Shown one piece after another: positions 27,671 to 35,292 of a stretch of DNA of 64,000 nt. Numbering within the stretch: position 1 is the first letter of the stretch; each line of letters opens with the position of its first letter. This stretch comes from Deltaproteobacteria bacterium (GTDB taxonomy: Bacteria > Desulfobacterota > Desulfovibrionia > Desulfovibrionales > Desulfomicrobiaceae), in the NCBI GenBank assembly GCA_009929795.1, contig RZZR01000001.1:1-64000 (forward strand), written 5' to 3'. The position numbers and the translations under genes were made by a program. The notes beneath the pieces were generated by a model. That model was given only the letters and a program-made list of their open reading frames with translations. It did not search any database and was not told the DNA's origin.

Positions 27671-28979
27671 ATACGAAGGTCAAAATGTCGGATCGACCGC
27701 CATAGGGCAGCACGAAAAGAGGTTGGCAACCGTGCTCGATCAGAAGACCGGACAGGGCGGCCTGCCAGCCTTCGGCCAGATCAATGGAGAAAAAGATCCG
27801 TTCGTACCCCTCCTTGGCAAGGACTTGGAGGTGGCGTTGGATGTTTTCACCGTTGTCGAATCCGTCCAGCAAAGGACGAATGATGACTTCGCTCATCTCG
27901 GGCTTCAGTTCGGCCGCGAACAGGGACCGATCACCCTTGTGGCGGCCGGTCTCGACCACGGCCTGGATGATCCTGGGCAGAAAGAGGCGTCCGTAAATAT
28001 CCTCGAGAAAAGAGACGCAGGCGGGATGGGACCAGACCGTCAAGCCGTTGTCCTCGTTCAATTGGCGAAACCAGATCGGGACGGGATCAGAGGGACCCAA
28101 CATGGAGGCCGGAGTCGGCATGAAGGCCAGATGCTCGAACCCATGCTTCCCGAAATCGAGGCCGGGCGGGGTTGCGTCCGGGTCGTTGAACAGGCTGACC
28201 GTTGCGCTTCTGGCCAGGATCGAGAGCATGTGCTCCAGAAGGAGGGGAACTCCGTTTCCCCCTGAAGCAAACACCCATGGTCCGGAAAAGGTGACGCATC
28301 GTTCCGACAGCGTGTGCCAGGACAGCAAGGCGCAAGGGATGTCGGTTGCATCCATGGCCATGGCCACATGGAGATCGCCGCTGGCGACCAGGTCTGCGGC
28401 CTGGCCTGGCCTGACAAACCAGGGTGGAAGGTTGCCCTCGGGAAAAGCGGCCAGGGTCCGGGCACAGCCTTCGGCGATCAGGGTTGGATCGGGAGAGTCC
28501 TCCACCCGCAACGGGGCCCTGACCGGCCCGGGCTTCGAAAGATTGGGGCTGATCGTGGGATAGACGTGATTCTGGCGTAAACAAAGATGGATGTCCTGGC
28601 CGATGCGGTTCACGTCCAGACTGTCGCTGATGCGTGAGGCCAGAATCAGTGGCAGGTCATGACCGTCGTCTTCATCGCCCTCAAGCTTGGCGACGACGTT
28701 CATGGCCGAAAGATCGAGGGATTTGGCGGAAAGGGAGAACATGGCCCGAACCGAGGATTTATCCGGTCCCACCGTAATTTTGATCGACTCCCCGGGAAGG
28801 ATCCGGCTCAAAAAGACAAGGATCTCTTCCATGCCCATGGCCAGACGCAGACCTTTGTTCCTGTCCAGGCCAAAGGCCCTGGCCCCTGTTTCAGCCATGG
28901 TCTGAAGGACGGGCACCCAGGCCGGGTTTGCCGACATGGCCAGGGTGATGGAACGCGGATCGAGCTTCATGGTTTCCAA
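27651..28979 (-). CDS. hypothetical protein with possible N-terminal anti-sigma-like ATPase fold
   Basis: 442 residues with no signal or membrane helix. The first 100 residues (ETGARAFGLDRNKGLRLAMG, then MEEILVFLSRIL) look like the start of the serine-kinase/anti-sigma HATPase fold, but the Mg-ATP motifs are not clear. The rest has GNAT-like stretches (about 330-440) without a definite acetyl-CoA loop. The first start, TTG 28979, has GGAGG eight bases before it; ATG 28970 is an alternative. It overlaps hisC by 20 bases. Function unknown. Confidence 0.65.
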   Translation of the reverse strand: METMKLDPRSITLAMSANPAWVPVLQTMAETGARAFGLDRNKGLRLAMGMEEILVFLSRILPGESIKITVGPDKSSVRAMFSLSAKSLDLSAMNVVAKLEGDEDDGHDLPLILASRISDSLDVNRIGQDIHLCLRQNHVYPTISPNLSKPGPVRAPLRVEDSPDPTLIAEGCARTLAAFPEGNLPPWFVRPGQAADLVASGDLHVAMAMDATDIPCALLSWHTLSERCVTFSGPWVFASGGNGVPLLLEHMLSILARSATVSLFNDPDATPPGLDFGKHGFEHLAFMPTPASMLGPSDPVPIWFRQLNEDNGLTVWSHPACVSFLEDIYGRLFLPRIIQAVVETGRHKGDRSLFAAELKPEMSEVIIRPLLDGFDNGENIQRHLQVLAKEGYERIFFSIDLAEGWQAALSGLLIEHGCQPLFVLPYGGRSDILTFVYVQPAT

Positions 28980-29018
28980 TGTCGTATCCTCCGGGAACAG
29001 ACTATAAGCCGATCTGAA

Positions 29019-29690
29019 TCAAAAATACCCCAGGCTGCGGAGTTCCTCCATCTTCGACTCCTTGGCCTGGCTGCGACCTAGGCGTTCGGAGCCCTCACCC
29101 GAGATCAAGGCCGTGCAGGGCCGGCATCCGAGAGACCTGTACCCCTGATCGTAGAGCGGACAATAGGCGAGCTTTTCTTGAACAACAAAGGCCCAGATAT
29201 CCATTTCCGTCCAATGATGGATGACGTGGGCACGGACCACCCCATGCCGGTTCTCCTGCCAGGGAATGTCGAGCCGGGCCGGATGTTCGTCGTGACGGAC
29301 TCCGGTAAGCAAAGCCAATATCCCCTCGCTCTTCAGGCAGGATTCCAAGGGGACGATCTTCAAGTCGCGGCAACAGGTCACGGGGTCTTCGGCCACGGGA
29401 TATTCGGGCGGAATCGGATCCGGTCGGGCCACGTAGACCTTTACCCCCCAAATCTCGGCCATCCGGTCCCTGAAGGCCAGGACATCGGGAAATTTGAGTC
29501 CTGTGTCGACGGAAACGGCCTTTGGCCTTTCGTCCCGTCCGGCTCGGACCAGAGTCTCTCTCCACAAGGCCATGACCACGGTCGAATCCTTGCCTCCGCT
29601 CCAGGCCACGGCAGTCCGTTCTGGACCGTGGGTTTCCAGAATCCGCGCCATGCGCTCCAGGGTCAGTTCTGTGGTCTGGGTCAGATCCAT
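29019..29690 (-). CDS. CysH-like PP-loop protein with four-cysteine cluster motif
   Basis: 223 residues of the PAPS/APS reductase-like PP-loop superfamily: WSGGKDSTVVMALW, VDTGLKFPDVLAFRDRM, VTCCRDLKIVPL, GVRHDEH, HHWTEMDIWAF and GCRPCTAL. The Cys-Cys plus CxxC set is the [4Fe-4S] ligand pattern of assimilatory APS reductases. The C-terminal ECGLH segment with the catalytic Cys is absent; the protein ends LRSLGYF. So it likely activates a substrate with ATP near an iron-sulfur cluster but is probably not a reductase. ATG 29690 is preferred over a longer frame. A strong terminator lies just upstream. Confidence 0.8.
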   Translation of the reverse strand: MDLTQTTELTLERMARILETHGPERTAVAWSGGKDSTVVMALWRETLVRAGRDERPKAVSVDTGLKFPDVLAFRDRMAEIWGVKVYVARPDPIPPEYPVAEDPVTCCRDLKIVPLESCLKSEGILALLTGVRHDEHPARLDIPWQENRHGVVRAHVIHHWTEMDIWAFVVQEKLAYCPLYDQGYRSLGCRPCTALISGEGSERLGRSQAKESKMEELRSLGYF

Positions 29691-29741
29691 GACCAGATTA
29701 GGGAAAAGGTTTTCATGATATCCGCGTAGTCGAGCCCAATA

Positions 29742-29786
29742 CAAAAGGCAACCGGGCCGTCGGGAGAATCCCTGCGGCCCGGTTGC
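29742..29786 (-). terminator. intrinsic terminator
   Basis: A 12-bp perfect stem (29748-29759 with 29775-29786, arms GCAACCGGGCCG / CGGCCCGGTTGC) with a loop that itself can pair (GGGA/TCCC). Read on the minus strand it is followed by CTTTTG. It lies about 30 bases past the stop at 29817 and closes the transcript coming from the ccm side. Confidence 0.85.
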
Positions 29787-29816
29787 TATCGGCTCTGTTG
29801 ATGTCGTCCGAGCTGT

Positions 29817-30179
29817 TCAACCAGCCCGGTTGACGAATCTGCTGCTGATGGGCGTGACCTTGGCCGCCTGACTGTAGCTGCTGATGCGCCTACTTTGTCC
29901 ACGCAAGGCGGTCAGTTCGTCTCTGATCGCACCGTGAAGCCTTTTGGCCTCAAAGGTGATCTTGGTCTGGAGTTTTGCAAGCTCCTTGATTTTGTCCGAA
30001 AGAGCGCTCTTGTCGCTCGGCGTCTCGAATGTATGGTTCATGAGTCTTCCCCTCTCCAGAGCGAGTTCGGTCGCTTCGTCGTCATTGTTCTCCATCCAGC
30101 ACACGAGCTCTCGTGAACCGATGAGCAGGGCCCGGTCAATGGCCTCATCCGGAGAGAGCATTTCCTCACGAACGTTCAT
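29817..30179 (-). CDS. small helical hypothetical protein
   Basis: 120 residues, almost all helical and charged, no cysteine motif and no signal: MNVREEMLSPDEAIDRALL, then IKELAKLQTKITFEAKRLHG. The size and pattern recall small export chaperones such as FliT, but I see no specific motif. Its start lies inside the end of the upstream gene (14-base overlap), so it is translated with it. A terminator follows. Function unknown. Confidence 0.6.
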   Translation of the reverse strand: MNVREEMLSPDEAIDRALLIGSRELVCWMENNDDEATELALERGRLMNHTFETPSDKSALSDKIKELAKLQTKITFEAKRLHGAIRDELTALRGQSRRISSYSQAAKVTPISSRFVNRAG

Positions 30180-30768
30180 TTCGGATCTGCGCCCTCAGAT
30201 CGGCGATGATCTTTTTCCACTTGCCCACGGCCGGGAGGAATTCGTATTCAAGCAGATCGGCCAGAAGAATCCAGTCCTCATTTTCCTGGACTTCGATCAT
30301 TTCCGAAAAGAGTTCGGTCAACTCTTTACCGGCAGTTTCAATACCCAATGATCCCGAAGCCGCGTACTGCTGACGGAGTAAGGTGATCATACCCAGGAAA
30401 TCCCGCATAACGTCCAGAAGGTCCTGGTAGGTCTCCAGGGCCTCGGCGTCGTCGGCTTGACGGAAAAGATCGGCCACATGGCGTCCACCATTCTCCATCA
30501 GGGTGATGACCTTGTACAGTTCCCGGGTGATATCCACGGCCATTTCGACGCTCGGAACGCTGACGATTTCAACACGATCGACTTCCTCAATCTCGATGTC
30601 CTCGGCCTGGTGAGGATAGATCTCGGAAAATGCTTCCCCGTTGAGCAGCACGTCCGTGACCACCCGGTCCTTGAAGTAGTCTGCTTCGACGGTGTTTTGG
30701 AGGACTTCCTCCAGATTGGCATAACTTTTGACATTCACATCGGCCTGCCGGCCATCAATGATCAGCAT
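30166..30768 (-). CDS. hypothetical acidic protein
   Basis: 200 residues, acidic, no signal. The N-terminal 75 residues look like a small beta-rich module (MLIIDGRQADVNVKSYANL, then a run of EDIEIEEVDRVEIVSV); the rest is helical (about 80-200). A GGAGGCGAG ribosome site precedes ATG 30768. It forms a pair with the 120-residue gene and lies downstream of the family 9 glycosyltransferase. I do not recognise it. The pairing with a glycosyltransferase could hint at flagellar or surface glycosylation, but nothing in the sequence proves that. Confidence 0.6.
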   Translation of the reverse strand: MLIIDGRQADVNVKSYANLEEVLQNTVEADYFKDRVVTDVLLNGEAFSEIYPHQAEDIEIEEVDRVEIVSVPSVEMAVDITRELYKVITLMENGGRHVADLFRQADDAEALETYQDLLDVMRDFLGMITLLRQQYAASGSLGIETAGKELTELFSEMIEVQENEDWILLADLLEYEFLPAVGKWKKIIADLRAQIRNERS

Positions 30769-30890
30769 TGTCTCGCCTCCTTGTACTTCGATGTGGGCTG
30801 GGCTTTCGATGGCAAAGGCCCTGCCGGAAGAAATAACCGTTACGTGTCTTTGGAGGGATCCAATTCAAGTTTTGTGCCGAAAACGAAGAA

Positions 30891-32447
30891 TTATCGAAGG
30901 TCGTTGGCCCAGGCTTGGACAAAGGCCTCCCATTCCCTGACTTTGGAGGAGAGGACCAAGTGGTCGCCGGCCAAAACATTGGCCTCGCTCTGCCACATCC
31001 GGCCGAGAATCGGAAAACATTGTCCTTCGGAAAGCATGGCCTGAAGCCTGTTCCATGTGGCCATGGCCTTGTCCCGGAAGGCAGGTCGTCCGATCTTGGC
31101 CACCAGAGCCATCTGCTCCCGAAACACGGCCAGAAGTCCGGAGACGGACTCAAGCTCCTGTCGAAAGGAAGTCAGATCGTCGACGCGTCCCCAGTCTCCT
31201 GGAAAGGTCTGGAACCCGGCATTGTCAAGCAGTTGACGATACCAATGGCGTTGAATCTTCATCCAGCGAGTCCTCAGTTCGGCGTCATGACCGCTTAAGG
31301 ATTTGAGGTCCATGAAGCCCTTGGAGTCCCGGACGGACTCCCAGACTCTGGCACCGGAAAAAGATAGCCCCTTCTCCCCTGCCCGTTCCCGGCTCTCGAT
31401 GCAGCTCAGAACCGTTTCCGGAGACACGGCTCTGCGGCAGGCCAGGTTGTGCTGGCAAATCCGGCCGAAGGAACAGGGGTGGCAGGCCAGATCGGGCTCC
31501 AGGCAAAGGGAACCCTCGAGCCAAGGGCCTGTATCCCAGGGCTGGGCCGTGGAAAGGAATATCCCTGCCAGAGGCACACCAAGTCCGGCTGCCAAGTGCA
31601 TGGTGCCTGTATCGTTGGTGATCAGGAACCGGAGCACGGCCAGAACGGCGGCCAATTCCTCGGCTTTGGTCCGGCCGATGAGATCGATGCAAGGCGCCGA
31701 AGACATGGACCTGTACCTGGATCCGAGAGCCGACTCGTTGGATGTGCCCAGAAGAACCGGACACCAATTCAGACGGTCCAGGACCAGCTCTCCGAGCCGG
31801 GCGAAAAATTCCACGGGCCAACGCCGGTCGTCATCGCTGGCTCCGAGCTGAAACCCTATGTAGCCTTGAAACGAGGCGCCGCATCCGGAAACCAGCAAGT
31901 CCTCGGCTTGAGCAACCGCCCCGGAGTCCGGCCTTCGGAGTCGAAAAGGTGGAGGGGTTTGGATCTCGGCCATCCGACAGAACACATCGACGATGTTCAT
32001 GGGGCTTGCCGCCCGATTGACGCTCGCCGCCTGGAGGTAGGCGGCCCAATGGGACGAGGGAGCGCTGAAGCCGTCTTCGTCCAGGGCAAAGCCAAGGCAC
32101 TTTCGGCCTTGAAGCAGTCTGGCCAGAAGGCCCGATGACGGACCGGGGGTCAGATTCAAGACCAAATCCGGAGTGTCGGGTATCAAGGCTTGATGAACCC
32201 AGCGACGAAGCCTGTTCATGGCCTCGGGCCAAGACCGGTCCAGATCGGCCAGCAGACCTGCCCCTGGCAAAGGCAGGATTTCGTCCACCCCGTCAAGCAG
32301 TCCGGCCGCGGTTTGAAAATTTTCCTGACAGACCATGGATACGGACAGACCTTGCCCGATCAGTCCTGCAACCACGGGCTGAGTCTGCAGGATGTCGCCG
32401 AACCTGGTCAAATTGAGCACCACGGCCCGGCCGCGATCCTCAGTCAT
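30891..32447 (-). CDS. family 9 glycosyltransferase (heptosyltransferase-like) with C-terminal extension
   Basis: About 518 residues from ATG 32447. Residues 1-350 are a GT-B heptosyltransferase fold: VVLNLTRFGDILQTQPV, QLGASDDDRRWPVEFFARL and FLITNDTGTMHLAAGLGVPL. LPS heptosyltransferases are about 330-350 residues, so the last 165 or so, mostly helical, are an addition of unknown role. The donor is probably an ADP-heptose-like nucleotide sugar. It follows the ccm/TPR cluster by 61 bases on the same strand. Confidence 0.85.
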   Translation of the reverse strand: MTEDRGRAVVLNLTRFGDILQTQPVVAGLIGQGLSVSMVCQENFQTAAGLLDGVDEILPLPGAGLLADLDRSWPEAMNRLRRWVHQALIPDTPDLVLNLTPGPSSGLLARLLQGRKCLGFALDEDGFSAPSSHWAAYLQAASVNRAASPMNIVDVFCRMAEIQTPPPFRLRRPDSGAVAQAEDLLVSGCGASFQGYIGFQLGASDDDRRWPVEFFARLGELVLDRLNWCPVLLGTSNESALGSRYRSMSSAPCIDLIGRTKAEELAAVLAVLRFLITNDTGTMHLAAGLGVPLAGIFLSTAQPWDTGPWLEGSLCLEPDLACHPCSFGRICQHNLACRRAVSPETVLSCIESRERAGEKGLSFSGARVWESVRDSKGFMDLKSLSGHDAELRTRWMKIQRHWYRQLLDNAGFQTFPGDWGRVDDLTSFRQELESVSGLLAVFREQMALVAKIGRPAFRDKAMATWNRLQAMLSEGQCFPILGRMWQSEANVLAGDHLVLSSKVREWEAFVQAWANDLR

Positions 32448-32508
32448 GCCGGATTCCAAAACCAGCAACAGACATGAAAAAAACCGGTTCGGCCCAGAAT
32501 TACGCCGG

Positions 32509-33108
32509 TCATGATCCCTGGGAAGCCTCAAGCAGCTCGAGTTCCCTGGCGACTTCCTCAAGGAGCCCGGGCTCCTCGGGTTCGATACGAACCACGGCCT
32601 GGAAATGCTCCCTGGCCGCAGTCGGATCGTTTAGATAATACTTGTGTACGATAGCCAAATTGTAGTGGGCCCGATAGTCGTCGGGATCCAAGGCCACCAG
32701 TTCGCCGAAAGCCTGGGCTCCCTCCTCGTGGCGGTCCATTTGAAACAGGGCCACTCCCTTTTGATTTAGGGCCATCCTGTTCTTTGGGTCCACGTCAAGG
32801 GCCCGGTTCCAAAACACCAGCGCCCTGTCCCAGGCCTCCATGCGCATGAAGGCCACTCCCAGATTCAAAAGGGCCTCCATGTTCCGGGGATCTTCCTGGA
32901 GCATGGCCATGTGGGCGGCGACATCGGTCATGGCCCCAGAATCCATGCCCTGGCCCTTCTTTCCCTGGTCTCCGCTCCGAGCGACCAGGGTCAGGGACGG
33001 GTTGGTCATCCGATAGACGAAGGAGGAGATCAGAATCATGACTAGACATAGGGCCGCCGCGGCCACGACCAGGGTCGCCCGGCTTTGGGGGGCGGTCTCA
33101 GCGGTCAT
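32509..33108 (-). CDS. TPR protein of the cytochrome c maturation cluster (CcmI/NrfG-like)
   Basis: 199 residues: an N-terminal membrane helix (about 11-31), then TPR repeats from residue 70 (NMEALLNLGVAFMRMEAWDRAL, in pieces; GVALFQMDRHEEGAQAFGEL; YNLAIVHKYYLNDPTAAREH). In other bacteria CcmI or NrfG TPR domains hold apocytochrome c for heme ligation. It starts inside the end of ccmD (11-base overlap). No CcmG or CcmH lies next to it. Confidence 0.82.
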   Translation of the reverse strand: MTAETAPQSRATLVVAAAALCLVMILISSFVYRMTNPSLTLVARSGDQGKKGQGMDSGAMTDVAAHMAMLQEDPRNMEALLNLGVAFMRMEAWDRALVFWNRALDVDPKNRMALNQKGVALFQMDRHEEGAQAFGELVALDPDDYRAHYNLAIVHKYYLNDPTAAREHFQAVVRIEPEEPGLLEEVARELELLEASQGS

Positions 33109-33229
33109 TGCCGAACCCCTCCAGTTGTTGAAGCCGGCGTTCGATGCGCCGCTGCCCAGCCCACAGAACAAGCGTGTACAGGCCGATCCCGATCCAGACG
33201 CAGACGTTGGCCGTCAAAAGATAGTCCAT
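33098..33229 (-). CDS. ccmD: heme exporter protein CcmD
   Basis: A 43-residue protein: MDYLLTANVCVWIGIGLYTL, one membrane helix (about 6-24), then basic ERRLQQLEG. This is the classic CcmD layout; CcmD stabilises the CcmC-heme-CcmE complex and helps release holo-CcmE. It lies between ccmC and the TPR gene, as expected. ATG 33229 has GGGAGCGG before it. The short length and divergent sequence are normal for the family. Confidence 0.85.
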   Translation of the reverse strand: MDYLLTANVCVWIGIGLYTLVLWAGQRRIERRLQQLEGFGNDR

Positions 33230-33271
33230 AGCCGCTCCCGTTGAGAAAATATGTTCAAAAAATCAAGCTAG

Positions 33272-33958
33272 TTATCCTCGAAGAAATCCGGCCACCAGAA
33301 CATCGATCCTGTGGGCGGCCAGGCCCTGCCTGAGTCTTAAAAGGACCAGAACCGCGGCCAGCGCCAGAAAGGCAGCCGAGCTGACCAGTATTGTGTTCCA
33401 CATCTCCGGCTCCAGTCCCCCTCCCTCGGAGGCGAACACGGCCGGATGGATGCTCCGCCACATCCGGGCCGACAGAAAGACCAGCGGGACGTCCAGAAAG
33501 GCCACCACTCCGACTACTGCCGCAATTCTGGTCCTCTTCAAGCCGCCCAGATCGGTCCGTCTAAGCACGAGATATCCCACATAGACGAACCACATGATGA
33601 TGGTCGTGGTCAGCCTTGGGTCCCAGGTCCACCAGGTGTTCCATGCCGCCCTGGCCCACAGGGAGCCCGTGGCCAGGGCCAGTCCGCTGGTGAGCACGCC
33701 GACCTCGGCGCAGGCTCCGGCCAGGAGATCCCAGCCGGGGCCTTTTCCGGCCAGAACGCCGACCGAGGTAACGAACACGGCGAAAAAACAGGCCAGCCCG
33801 ACCCAAGCCATGGGCAGATGAAAGTAAAATATTTTTTGGGTCATGCCCATGGTGGCCTCTTCCGGTACGTGGACCCAGATGAACCACTGGGCCGTCAGCA
33901 AGAGACTCGTGGCCAGGAGGCAGAGCCAAGGCATCAGATGGTCGACGGCGTCGCGCAT
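33272..33958 (-). CDS. ccmC: heme export/attachment permease CcmC
   Basis: 228 residues with six membrane helices. The tryptophan-rich WWD domain ARAAWNTWWTWDPRLTTT is present with flanking His (FYFHLPMAW and SIHPAVF), the expected heme ligands. CcmC hands heme to CcmE. It is six bases after ccmB. Confidence 0.95.
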   Translation of the reverse strand: MRDAVDHLMPWLCLLATSLLLTAQWFIWVHVPEEATMGMTQKIFYFHLPMAWVGLACFFAVFVTSVGVLAGKGPGWDLLAGACAEVGVLTSGLALATGSLWARAAWNTWWTWDPRLTTTIIMWFVYVGYLVLRRTDLGGLKRTRIAAVVGVVAFLDVPLVFLSARMWRSIHPAVFASEGGGLEPEMWNTILVSSAAFLALAAVLVLLRLRQGLAAHRIDVLVAGFLRG

Positions 33959-33964
33959 GTCGCT

Positions 33965-34636
33965 CTATTCTCCTCTGTAGAGATATGGAAACAGGAGCAG
34001 GGCCGCTCCGGCAAAGACAACATCAAAGGCCGCGACAAGCCCCATCCAGCCCGACGCCTCGGCCTGATCTCCCGCCCCGAGCCCGGCCGAGCCCAGTCGG
34101 ATTCCCCCGAGAAGCAGGGGCACGAGCAGAGGGAAGAGAATGATGGTCATCAGCGAGTCCCGTGCCTCCCGGCCTTGGGAAACGGCCCCGATGAGGGAAC
34201 CGAGGATGCACAGCCCCAGGTTCACCCCCATCAGGGAGCCGAACAGTAGACCGGGATTGACCTCTCCGGTCAGGCCGAGAAACACGATCAGGCCGGGAGC
34301 GAACAGGGCCTGGGACACGAGCAGGACAACCAGGCCGGCCATTAGCTTGCCCAGCCAAATCGCCTGGACCGGCATGGGGGCCATGGTCAGGGCCGTGCGT
34401 AGGCCATTTTGTTCCTCAAGCCGATACAGTGTGTTGAACACCAGGACCAACCCGAAGCAAGATGCCAGCCAGAAGATGGAAACGGCGGTCTGGACAGGAA
34501 CCCGTTGGCCGGGTGGCGTGGCCAGACTGAAGATGAAAATGAGCAGAAGACCCAGGAGCACGGCCTGAACCGCGCCACCGCCGCGGAGCAAGACCTGGCG
34601 GAGGTCCTTCACCGCGAGAACCAGGCAGCCTCTCAT
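33965..34636 (-). CDS. ccmB: heme exporter permease CcmB
   Basis: 223 residues with six membrane helices. NGLRTALTMAPMPVQAIWLGK and LLVPLLLGGIRL are CcmB features. With CcmA (and CcmC) it forms the ABC complex that releases holo-CcmE. ATG overlaps the ccmA stop (ATGA). Confidence 0.93.
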   Translation of the reverse strand: MRGCLVLAVKDLRQVLLRGGGAVQAVLLGLLLIFIFSLATPPGQRVPVQTAVSIFWLASCFGLVLVFNTLYRLEEQNGLRTALTMAPMPVQAIWLGKLMAGLVVLLVSQALFAPGLIVFLGLTGEVNPGLLFGSLMGVNLGLCILGSLIGAVSQGREARDSLMTIILFPLLVPLLLGGIRLGSAGLGAGDQAEASGWMGLVAAFDVVFAGAALLLFPYLYRGE

Positions 34637-35292
34637 GCCGACATCCTCCCCGCTTCGAATTGCCCGGCCGGACCTGACCAGGACAGTCTGCCTCCGGACA
34701 GATAGGCGACCGTGTCGGCCATGGACACGTCCCGATCAGGATCGTGGCTGACCCAGACCACCCCGGCACCTCGACCGGCCGCCGCGGCCACCTCGTCGTG
34801 CAGCAACCGCCGGGCCGTTCGGTCGAGTCCGGTGGCCGGTTCGTCGAGAAGGACCAACTCCGGTCCGATGAGCAGTATCCTGGCAAGCCCGAGTTTCTGG
34901 AGCATGCCTCGGGAGAATGTTCCGGCCCGCTCGTGTCTGAACCGCTCGAGGCCCATGCGTTCAAGGATGTCCCGCAAGGCTCCGCGGTCATGTCCAGTCT
35001 GGTAGAGATCCCGCCAGAAGGACAGGTTCTCCAGGGCCGTCAGCTCTTCGTAGACAAAGGTTCCGTGACCCATGAAGGCCACTCGTTCCGGGCTCGTCAG
35101 CAGTTCGATCTCACCCAGGGTGGCCTCGACGATGCCGGCCATGATTTTCAGTAATGTGCTTTTGCCGGCCCCGTTGGGACCCATGAGCAGGAGAATCTGA
35201 CCCGCTCCGACGTCCAGGTCCACGTTTTTGAAGACCGGCGTCGTCCCGTAGGCGTGGCCGACCCCTCTGGCCCGGATCAGGGCCCCGGTCAT
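34633..35292 (-). CDS. ccmA: cytochrome c biogenesis ABC ATPase CcmA
   Basis: 219 residues: Walker A GPNGAGKST, signature TFSRGMLQKLGLARIL (the CcmA variant of LSGGQ), Walker B LVLLDEPATGLD, switch VWVSHDP. Start ATG 35292 overlaps the ccmF stop and opens MTGALIRARGVGHAYG. The ATPase drives release of heme-loaded CcmE rather than heme transport itself in characterised systems. Confidence 0.95.
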   Translation of the reverse strand: MTGALIRARGVGHAYGTTPVFKNVDLDVGAGQILLLMGPNGAGKSTLLKIMAGIVEATLGEIELLTSPERVAFMGHGTFVYEELTALENLSFWRDLYQTGHDRGALRDILERMGLERFRHERAGTFSRGMLQKLGLARILLIGPELVLLDEPATGLDRTARRLLHDEVAAAAGRGAGVVWVSHDPDRDVSMADTVAYLSGGRLSWSGPAGQFEAGRMSA

